From assembly GCA_020650975.1 (NCBI GenBank), contig JAIPMN010003119.1, positions 1-29,962 of the forward strand: a stretch of 29,962 nt of DNA, written 5' to 3'. This DNA is from Apostichopus californicus. Taxonomy: Eukaryota; Echinodermata; Holothuroidea; Aspidochirotida; Stichopodidae. A program made the position numbers and the translations under genes. The notes below the pieces were generated by a model. That model had not been told where the DNA came from. It made no database searches and worked only from the letters and a program-made list of their open reading frames with translations. Shown here in pieces: positions 21,785-29,962 of this stretch. Each line of letters starts with the position of its first letter. Position 1 is the first letter of the stretch.

Positions 21785-22422
21785 TTCCCAAAAGCCCTGT
21801 CTGTGTTGCCGGGTATTCTGCAATTCCTCCAAATTAGGTACGTATAAATCGACAATAACGCCTCCAACCTCGTTATGAAAAATTGAAAACGAACCACATT
21901 AAGATTGTGTCATTCTCTTCCCTAATGTAACCGAGCCTCAACCCCAGAATGGAGAATCAGTACTTCATTTTCATGGAAACTCCTCCATTACGTTGAGCAA
22001 GGACTAATTGTTTCACTGCAACTTAGCCTCCTCGTCACTTATGCAAGAATTACAGAATATATTGTGTAATTTTTTGGACAATTTGCCAGTTTTAGTCGTA
22101 ACACACCATGCGACATCTTCAGTATATATTGTATGTATGCCAGGCTGCTGGTGTACAGTGGTCCATAGGTAGCGAGCATATGCAAAATGATAATTAGTAA
22201 GTGTGGTTAATAAAAACCGAGTCTGTGAGGACGGTAGATCAACCCAAATTAATATCAAGTCTTCACATTTTAATAATTGTTCATAGAACTGAGAGGCAGA
22301 TATTTTCATTGCCATTTTGTCACAATTCTGTTTCCGTTTCCTGTCATGAATGCTCAGTGCCTAGATCAGTGTATAGGGCTAGTACTTAGAATCTGTTGCT
22401 TTAATACAAACTCTCCTTGCAG

Positions 22423-22539
22423 GTACTCATCTAGAAGTGGAATTGACTAAAAGTATGGCAACACAGGATAGCATTTGCAAGTGGACAGCCATTGCTGTCA
22501 CTTGTTCAGATCATAAAATTGCTGCTGCAGTACAGAAAG
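22423..22539 (+). CDS. FCSK: Fucokinase coding exon 1 (5' UTR part plus residues 1-28)
   Basis: The acceptor CCTTGCAG ends at 22422, the donor GTAAGG starts at 22540, and ATG is at 22455-22457. The exon ends in phase 1. An acceptor ahead of the ATG means at least one non-coding exon lies upstream. Confidence 0.9.
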
Positions 22540-25500
22540 GTAAGGATGTGGTGGGGGCCATGTTTGTTCTTCCATTTTGAATTGTTTTTTTTTAAAACTG
22601 ACTGTGACAATTATAAACTGATCAAAATTCCATCAAACATACATGTACTGCCTTCCGGCACTTTCCAAGCATTCATTCAAATCACATGCTGTGTTATGTT
22701 TTGTTCTGCTTTGATTTTGTTACGGTCTGGTGGGAACGAGGTCAACAGTTGACAACATATCATGTAATTTAGTCCATGAAAATTACACTCAGATTGGAAA
22801 AATTAAAAAATAGGCATAAGGTAAGTGGAGTGTGCATGAAAGAAAATTATGTATTAGTGTTATGACACACCAATTTGTTTCCCACAGGAATCTCACAAAT
22901 TAGGAGAATTTAAAAAAAATAGTAGCAGAATGGAGGATATCTTCAGGGCACTGCAGCTGAAAATGTCTTTGTTTTTGTTTATAATAGGATAATCATTTAT
23001 CTACAGAGTGGAAAAGAAAATCTCTATGAAAAAATGAAACAGTTTGATGCAATACTTAGTACAGAGAACTTTGACAGGTAGCTAAAGCGAACATTCCAAA
23101 TGTATCAAGGATAAATCACAAAGAAGACTATAAGAAAGACATGACAGCCTATCTACTGTGATCCTCTTCCTTTAAGTGATTCAAGCTTTTGTAAGTCAAA
23201 GTAGGCTTCATTCAATCAAACATATCTCGAGCGGGAGACAAGATATTGAGATGAGGTTGTCAACCCAGAGTATGGAATACTTTTCTTATCAATTATAGCA
23301 AATTTACACTTGGCTGTACGATCGGCTTTACACCGCCTGAATGAATAGCCCGACTGTTGTAATGAGGAGACACGTGGACATTCAGAAAGTGCATGTGTGG
23401 GCGAAACTGAAACTGATCAAGATTTAGCCAGTTTTCAATTGGGTCATCCGCAGCTCAGTATACTCGCACATGTCGCGTTTTCCCTGACTGACAGTCGGTA
23501 GTGTTCCGCTGTTGAGAACAACTGAAAACAAGTTGAAGTTGTTTGAAATTGACATTATTCAACATTTGAAATCATCAGAGAAAGCCATTCTTGTATTAAG
23601 TGAACTTAACATATGTTAAATATTATTGTTTCCATTGTGAATGTGTTTCTTTCAGAGCTTGAAATAAGGCAGAGGAAGGGTTTTATTGACAACAACACCC
23701 TCCTCCTGACAGTTGAAGACCCACAAGCCAGAGTGGGCAGTGGTGGGGCTACCCTCAATGCGTTGTTAGTTGTGGCAGAACATCTGAGTCAACAGCATGG
23801 ATTTACCGTAAGTAAAACATGACCATGTATCGAAGTGTAACGTTGTATATTGGTTGGGAAAGATATCTTTTAACTTATTTCGACATTTTCTGCTCAAACA
23901 GCTTGCTTGGTTGATATCAGCAATTATTTATTGGATTTTTTTTCTGGCCAAGTTCAGTTTAGACAACTTCAGCATTTGTTTTACCCGACAATATTTGAAC
24001 TCTTGAAGTAGATGACAAGCGAAGTTAAACTAAAGCAAACAACTGGGATTGACTGTGATGCCATGGTCGAACATGTTGCTGTCTCTAGAAGTCCATATTC
24101 AGTAATAAAATTGATCTAGGAGGACTATATTATGAAACTCTTTTTTTGCAGGTCTACAACCAGAAGTTTCTACAGAATGAAAACTTCTTAAAATGGAATA
24201 ACCATATGAAAAACATTTTTTGGACTATTTTATAATCAAGTAGTCCTTCTTGATAAATTATTGTATAAGAGTTAATAATAATAATTATCAGTTCTTATAT
24301 AGCACAACTTACAATGAATTCTCGACGTGCTGTTCTTAACCCTGGCCATTGGTAACTTGTCACACCTACACACCAAAGTGTGCACAATTCAAACAATCTC
24401 TCCTGGGGCACCACAGCCACGTGTCCCTGGGGGACTTCCCATAGGGTGCAGCCACAGACCGGCGCACGCAACTATATAAAAGTCACCTCGCAAGTCCCCA
24501 TTTATACACCTGGGTTCTCTCTTTTTCTCTCTTTTAACGCAGGTGGTGAACAGTGATGTGCTTCTTACTTCACGGATTCTCATTCTGCACCTGGTAAGAC
24601 TGCTGATTTTCCAACTAGGGTTACAACGTGCAATAAAATATTTGACAAAAGATTCTTTGAATATTCCAGCTGATTATTGTTACAGATTGTTGGTATTCGA
24701 AATATGAATGCCTAACATAAAATATAAGTGCATAAGCTCACCAGTGGAGATGTTCGAAATGTGGCAATCCAACAAAATAAATCATCTGGGGCCCGGTGGC
24801 ATGATGTCCATATAATTTTTCGAGGAAACGCGTCCAAACAAAAATACACTTGAATTTAACTCCTCCTTGGATAACACAAGCGATGAAAGTTTTTACAGAT
24901 GGTAGATGATATCCAAAATTAAATCTATGTGAGAATTCCTAATAGTAGTTGTGGCAGCTGATAACATAACATAGTGTAGATGAGTAGTAGTAGTATATAG
25001 GTCCTTGAGTCTTAGCAGAAAATCCTTGCTTCTTGGTGAAAGCCTTCTACTAAGATGACTGCACATGGTATAGATCTACAGAATTGTGTCATGTGCTTAT
25101 TTTTAGACTGTCTCTTGATTGGCCAGTTGTTGCCATGGTACAAAAACAACTACTAGGGTACAGTGGTGAAGGTATTTCAACAAGGGTGAGCTTGGCTGAT
25201 CTAAATTCCATTGAGTGACAATGTTGAATAGGCTGACCAGTGGTGAACAAAAGAGATGGTTTCAAAAGGAATTGCTGGTCTGTTGATGGTGAAAAGCAAC
25301 TGATGCATAGTGTAGTAAAATTAGCTGACAATTGTAAACAAACTGTGATGAAGTGCAAATGTTTTAAAAATAGATGATAAAATTTCGCTACACAAATGTT
25401 AGAATTTGAAATCTGTGACACACAAAACCTCAACTACTGTAACTTCAAATAGACTTTGATTTAAATCTTTGATGAAGTTATCAGATATTTTGTAATCCAC

Positions 25501-28500
25501 ATCTACATGCCTTTGCTGTCAAGGGTTCATCTATGGGAAGCCAAAAGGGAAATATATCTGCTGGATACTGAAGAACATCATCTCAAAAATAGAATCGATC
25601 AAACTAAGACACCTCTATGCATTTCCATAAAAAAGAATGTTGATTTTCCAGGAAAGAAATTAATTTGATTCATCTATCAGCATTTTGTCATCCAAATAAT
25701 CTTTTCACAATGGTTTTAACTATTAAACATGTAAAAAGCAAATAAAAATGTTTCCATAAAATAAAAAATTGGCCTTTTCATCATTATCTGAAAGAAAACT
25801 TGACTATACAATCTAATGGCTAACATTTTCTTTGATACAATTTTGATATATTGGATCCTAAATCAACCAAAATCGTGCTTTAATAGCTCTTAACATTTTG
25901 ATATGTTCTCAGAAATCGTGACATCATTCATCAATCTTAATCCATGAATATTCATGAAGAGTATTGTTATAGGAATGTACCAAACACTTAATGTACATCC
26001 ACTAGTACGTACCGGGATTGAAAGTCTGAGGTTGGTGCAACTAAGAAGTTTACTTATGATAAAATTATGGCCATAGCTTCAGGTTTATAACAACAGCACC
26101 ATATATTTTATCAGACCTCTTGTTTTTCTTGATCGTTTAGGGTAGAAACTACCCATTCAGCAGTTGTGGCAAAGCATTTGTCAACTTGCCAGCCCAGCGG
26201 GTGGCTAGTCAGACCACCAAACCAGACGATCTTCTCACCAATATAGACTTCATCTTAGACACTATTACTTCTAAGGTAAAATTTCAATCTTGTCGGGAAA
26301 GAAATTAAGCTTTGGTGATTTTTTTATACCTTTCCAAAGACAGAAGGAAATCTATACGGTGGTGATGGGGTGTATGTATGTGTGTATGTGACAGTTGCTG
26401 GTAAATGCTCTAACTTCAGAAAGATAACTGGGTACATTTCATATTTATTATGTAGATTACCCTTAGGTGGAACTGGTTTGGGATTATTGGTGGTAGTATT
26501 GGCAAAATTAGCACCAAGTGCGACACATATGAAACAGGCGTCTCTCACACCTCAACATGGGGCGACTCAGACCCATGAAATGGCGCAACCCGTTCCCTGT
26601 CAGTAGGCCAATCTGCACCTGACCAATTGATATCGTTGGAACTTCACATTTCCTTTCATATAATTCCATGATGTGACATCTAACAAGAATGTCGTCACTA
26701 ATTCCTTGTATTCTCGACTGATGATTATATATTTGTTTGTTCCTGTAAAGTTGAGTCCAGGTAGCCCTCCAGGTGTTTGGGTGAGTTCTACCGATATGAT
26801 GCTGCATGTACCAGAGTCAGCACAGATAGAGTGGTCTGGCCAGGCAGCGGGAGCCGTAGCATTTGCCGTCCCTGCCAGCGAGGATTATGCAAAGCATCAT
26901 GGGATGTATAGAATAAACAAAGAGGTGAGCCTACTGTGGGAAGTAACTCTAAGAAACACTTGGTACAGTATATGCAATATTTGATGTTATATCCATACAT
27001 TTTATAGTATTTGTTAATATTTTACAGCTGGTTCATAAAACTCTAAGTGAGTAAACAAAAGCTGGAACGAGGACTATAACCAAACTAATAAAAACAGACC
27101 TGTCAGTTATAGACTTGAAAATATAATTTTTTAATGGCCTCTTAAGCTGCTCACATAGACCCCATCACACTGCAAGTGGTTGATAACCCAGGTTTTGTTA
27201 TTAAGTTTCTTATCAAAAAGAACCCATGTGTTAAACTGTCATCTGGACTTTGCATTAAGAAGGAATTCTCGTTCTTTTGTAAATCAGTTTAGGTAATGCG
27301 AACAAGAACAAATCCAGACAAGAAGCTTCTTTTATAATGTTTTGCATAAATTACCTGCTAAAACGCTGGCACATTGTTCAAGGCAAGCAGGCCAACTCTT
27401 AGCTGTTTGAGAAATGAATAAGATTATGATCCATAGTAATCATGTTTTAGATCTATGTCTGGTCCCTCAGCTTATAAAGTCTACTCTGTTCGTAGTGCAG
27501 AGATGTAGCCTTATCTCACATATAAACCAATCAGGAGCTACTAGACTTTTTAGATCTGTTATGGCTGTTCCTTCTGCCTATAAAGTTGTCTCTGTTCATA
27601 GTGCAGAGATGTAGCCTTATATCACATATAAACCAATCACAAGCTACTAGACTTTTTAGATCTGTTATGTCTGTCCCCTCTGCCTATAAAGTTGTCTCTG
27701 TTCATAGTGCAGAGATGTAGCCTTATATCACATATAAACCAATCACGAGCTACAAGACTTTTGGCATATTCTGGCACATTTGCAGCAAAAAGGGAGAGAA
27801 ATGTATAAGGAAACCAGCTTGAAGAACACGTTACATTAGGGTTTTTGATAAGAAAACTGGAAATGGCAATAGTTGAAAGGTGTTATCCAACATGGAACTG
27901 GTTGAAGAAAAAGAGTAGAAAGTGTATTTTGACCAACTAATTTTAAATGATTTATTTGAGAGCAAAACTCCAAGTATTATCCCTCAAATTGGGAACCAAC
28001 AATGTTGCTCATGAATTTTGGTCATTAAAATAGAATATTTGGTCATTATTTTGACCTTAAAAGAATTGGTGAAGGTCTTTTTTCTGTAGGTTCTATTTTT
28101 GATGAAATTTCTTATAAATTTCACTTGCACAGATTTCACTTCAGTAATCGCGGGTGAAAGGTTTTCTAATAAGATAACCGATGCATATGAGGTTTGTGTT
28201 TTTATTTAGTAAATAAACCCCCATTGATGAAATTATTAACCATCTGAATATTCATGAGCTCATTGGCACCTTAATTTATAGGGCTATGTTGACGACATCA
28301 TCTACCAAGGAGGTCCCACAGCAATGAAGATGTGCCAGTTATCGTCCGGTGTCGGTGAGGGCGATGTTGGACAGAAGGAGGTATCACTGGTGGCAGGTGT
28401 CGTCTTTCTCTCTGTGAGGTATAATTTTCAGGGCATTCTCTAGGATCAAAGGTTTTAGAGCAGCTTCAAGCAGTATGTTTGAGATTTAAGGTCATTTCTA

Positions 28501-29962
28501 AGCTCTATTTGATATAATTTAGGGCACATCTAGGTCATATGTGAGAGATTTGAGGGTACATTTAAATTGAATTATCAAATTAACGTGGGTATGGATGTGT
28601 AGAACATTGTTCGTATCTCATTTTCATATCATAACCCCGTTTTAAATTCCAGTTCAAAGTCGCATCGGTGACTCATAGAGAGTAACCTTGTTGTTTATTA
28701 CTACATTCTACTTCATAATATTGTACATAGATACAGATAATGAAAATGGATATATTTTATGCAGGAAGAATAGGACATCTCAGTTTTAGAGAGTACTTGT
28801 TGTAATATGCGATAGTAAAATAACTCGAGAAATTTCATTATACATTTAACAATCACTGTTAGCTGGAGATGTCTTTTGTTAACTACATTTTAGCAACATT
28901 CAACTCATCTGGCAGTGATAAGATGCATCTGAAAAAAAACTGACTATTTTGTTTTCCAAATATGTCAATATTTAGAACAAATTTCATCTCATGACAGATC
29001 CAGTCATATATATTTGTATTTTTTTGAAGAGCTGCAGAGAAATTGCTGGCACTCCATGTGTCCCCTCCATTGGATGCTTGCACTTATATGGGTTTGGATA
29101 GTGGTGTCAAACCATTGCAAGTGAGTAACAGCCTAATTAATAACATTATTCTGTCATATCTCTTAGGTTTTAAATTTCATAGAGTACTTTAAGTCAAATA
29201 TTGTTGAATCGATGAATTGAATTGAACAAACTTCTCCTCTTTGAAGTAAGATTTCCGTTCATTGCTTTTTGTCCCCCCTCTGTCACCCCTCTTCTCATAG
29301 CTCTCTTCCAGCCTTTTTTTCTCCACACTTTCTGCCTCTGTCCTCTAGTTTATTCCCTACCTTCTTTCTTTAATCCTCTCGTTGTCCCTCTACAGTATAT
29401 CTCCTATCTCTCCTCTTCCCCTGTTGGTTTTTTCTTCTCGCCATCCCTTGTCTACTAATTCTCTTACATCTTTCTCTTTGCTGTTCACCGTGCTCATTAA
29501 CCTGTCTGTATTCTGTGTCTGTTTTTGTCCCTTCTGTTACTGTTATTTGTCATTTAGCCTCTGAAGAAGATCATGCTAGGATCAAAACGTCAGGTCCTCT
29601 TAAAGTTTATACATTACTTTTAAGAACGGTAATTAGAATAATGTCTGTCATTTTGCTCTGATCCTGTTTTCTCCAAGAACATTTTTGTATTGTTTTGAAA
29701 ATGGTATGTTCAGGATACAAGAGGTTTTAGGCTTTTGTGGTTTTAGTAACCTAGTTTCATTTTAATCTTTCAATTTTTGTTTGTTTTTATTCTACTTTTA
29801 TCGGTTAATAGCTGTCTCTCTTCTTTGATGTGCTCCTTGCCCTCTGTTCCGATGTCAGTGAAGAAGAATACATTTCCGGTGAGCCATGTAAAACCTACGA
29901 CAACATCCATCGAAAGAATTCCAGCTATGAAACAGATGACGCTATGATGAAGCAAGCCAGGT
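22455..29962 (+). CDS. FCSK: L-fucose kinase (fucokinase), eight 5' coding exons, 3' end beyond window
   Basis: The exons are 22455-22539, 23656-23807, 24543-24593, 26141-26275, 26751-26924, 28282-28418, 29030-29120 and 29812 to the edge. All use GT-AG introns and compatible phases, giving 325 codons of an expected roughly 1,080. Fucokinase phosphorylates free L-fucose to fucose-1-phosphate with ATP in the cytosol, feeding GDP-fucose salvage. The family's fucokinase / GDP-fucose-pyrophosphorylase-like N-terminal domain is recognisable from ELEIRQRKG and [12 protein letters not shown] (residues 54-65). Other matches are [37 protein letters not shown] and [11 protein letters not shown]. The C-terminal GHMP kinase domain lies outside the window. 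The ATG at 22455 leaves 10 residues up to the conserved Trp, about as in vertebrate FCSK. The frame is open upstream to the acceptor, so a longer N-terminus is not excluded. In sea cucumbers fucose feeds sulfated fucans and fucosylated chondroitin sulfate, but that link is inferred from the guessed organism. Confidence 0.95.
23656..23807 (+). CDS. FCSK: Fucokinase coding exon 2 (residues 29-79)
   Basis: The acceptor TTTCAG ends at 23655 and the donor GTAAGT starts at 23808. The exon encodes [19 protein letters not shown] and [20 protein letters not shown]. The Gly-rich GSGGAT loop (residues 56-61) is the signature lost in copy A, which breaks off after base 73 of this exon. Confidence 0.95.
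24273..24516. mobile_element. Interspersed repeat in intron 2, ending next to the exon 3 acceptor
   Basis: It starts with (TAA)n then TTCTTATATAGCACAA, and contains CACACCAAAGTGTGCAC, CTCCTGGGGCACCAC and ACTATATAAAAG. It ends CATTTATACACCTGGGT. From memory, this string of motifs is a recurrent dispersed element in echinoderm and other invertebrate deuterostome genomes. Its class is uncertain (SINE-like or the end of a larger element). Confidence 0.55.
24543..24593 (+). CDS. FCSK: Fucokinase coding exon 3 (residues 80-96)
   Basis: This is a 51-base micro-exon encoding [17 protein letters not shown], phase 0 at both ends. The acceptor is a CT-rich tract and AACGCAG, and the donor is GTAAGA. 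An interspersed repeat ends only about 26 bases upstream. Confidence 0.92.
24594..26140 (+). other. Fucokinase intron 3, nothing else recognised
   Basis: This 1.5-kb AT-rich intron has no coding frame of note. CATGAATATTCATG near 25943-25956 is a short perfect palindrome. Confidence 0.6.
26141..26275 (+). CDS. FCSK: Fucokinase coding exon 4 (residues 97-141)
   Basis: The acceptor CGTTTAG ends at 26140 and the donor GTAAAA starts at 26276, phase 0 at both ends. The exon begins [17 protein letters not shown] and continues through [14 protein letters not shown], matching the G-R-x-(F/Y)-P..CG-(K/R)-AF region of the family. Confidence 0.92.
26751..26924 (+). CDS. FCSK: Fucokinase coding exon 5 (residues 142-199)
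   Basis: The acceptor CTGTAAAG ends at 26750 and the donor GTGAGC starts at 26925, phase 0 at both ends. It encodes [18 protein letters not shown] and later [14 protein letters not shown]. It is among the best conserved parts of the N-terminal domain. Confidence 0.95.
27448..27762 (+). repeat. Three-copy tandem repeat, unit about 103-106 bp, in fucokinase intron 5
   Basis: Units start with TAGATC at 27448, 27551 and 27657. Each contains TATAAAGT, AGTGCAGAGATGTAGCC and ACATATAAACCAATCA. The second and third units are nearly identical, and the first is slightly diverged. The array ends at 27762 with a partial unit. It lies within the 1.36-kb intron between exons 5 and 6. Confidence 0.9.
28282..28418 (+). 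CDS. FCSK: Fucokinase coding exon 6 (residues 200-244)
   Basis: The acceptor TTTATAG ends at 28281 and the donor GTATAA starts at 28419. The exon ends in phase 2. It encodes [11 protein letters not shown] and [12 protein letters not shown]. Confidence 0.92.
29030..29120 (+). CDS. FCSK: Fucokinase coding exon 7 (residues 245-275)
   Basis: It enters in phase 2 after TTTGAAG and leaves in phase 0 at donor GTGAGT. It encodes [20 protein letters not shown] and [10 protein letters not shown]. The first residue (Arg) is split across the junction. The acceptor is short of pyrimidines next to the AG, but a T-rich run precedes it. Confidence 0.92.
29233..29500 (+). repeat. CT-rich low-complexity tract in fucokinase intron 7
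   Basis: This long pyrimidine-rich stretch is dominated by CTCTTC, CCCTCT and TCTTTC runs. It has no defined unit and codes for nothing recognisable. Confidence 0.7.
29558..29602 (+). repeat. Possible retroelement-type repeat remnant (CTGAAGAAGATCATGC motif)
   Basis: CTGAAGAAGATCATGCTAGG is followed by ATCAAAACGTCAGGTC. From memory, strings of the form CTGAAGAAG-stem-loop-GAAACGTC are common dispersed motifs in animal genomes, often tied to retroelements. Here the small hairpin is GATC...GATC. The assignment is tentative. Confidence 0.3.
29812..29962 (+). CDS. FCSK: Fucokinase coding exon 8, cut by the window edge (residues 276-325)
   Basis: The acceptor GTTAATAG ends at 29811. The exon begins [20 protein letters not shown] and runs open to the last base without a donor, so it continues outside the window. 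The Asp/Ser/Glu-rich part after residue 295 is poorly conserved in the family. Confidence 0.9.
   Translation, partial: MSLFFDVLLALCSDVSEEEYISGEPCKTYDNIHRKNSSYETDDAMMKQAR

Larger units (their letters stand above)
20053..23728 (+). repeat. Segmental duplication, copy B (5' part of the functional fucokinase gene)
   Basis: This is the direct counterpart of 1-3741. The pair is nearly identical over 20053-20361 and diverged beyond that. It contains the upstream region, exon 1, intron 1 and the first part of exon 2 of the continuing gene. It carries a 666-bp inverted-repeat insertion (21119-21784) missing from copy A. After 23728 only this copy continues as fucokinase coding sequence. Confidence 0.96.

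Overview
The window looks like nuclear DNA of a marine invertebrate deuterostome, most likely an echinoderm and possibly a sea cucumber. This rests on AT-rich, repeat-rich sequence, a vertebrate-like multi-exon metabolic gene with GT-AG introns, a TRIM-type E3 ligase gene in one large coding exon, and tRNA-derived SINE heads. No taxonomic marker is present, so the species assignment is inference.

Layout. 1-3741 is a partial, broken copy of the 5' end of an L-fucose kinase (fucokinase) gene. 3742-9048 is mostly non-coding: microsatellites, and the 3' end of a non-LTR retrotransposon on the minus strand (6840-7013). 9049-10901 (minus) is a RING / B-box / coiled-coil (TRIM) gene whose start codon is out of frame with its RING. 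11530-11757 (minus) is a decayed RING of a second TRIM gene. 12433-12900 is a fold-back (inverted-repeat) element. 13961-14561 holds two exon-like, stop-containing fragments. 14974-15041 and 18641-18704 are tRNA-like SINE heads. 16830-17085 and 19823-20098 are degenerate short-period tandem repeats.

20053-23728 is the second, direct copy of the 5' segment. From there the real fucokinase gene runs to the right edge: eight coding exons (22455-29962) give 325 codons, all phase-compatible, with the catalytic C-terminal part beyond the window. Fucokinase makes L-fucose-1-phosphate in the salvage route to GDP-fucose. TRIM proteins are usually ubiquitin ligases. I see no functional link between the two.

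The most informative structure is the pair of duplicated 5' ends. The left copy stops inside exon 2, one codon before the conserved RVGSGGAT motif. The first 310 bp are almost identical in the two copies while the rest has diverged with many indels. The right copy carries a 666-bp inverted-repeat element flanked by a 10-bp duplication, and the left copy preserves the empty site. I found no CRISPR array, operon, phage, toxin-antitoxin or other candidate novel system.
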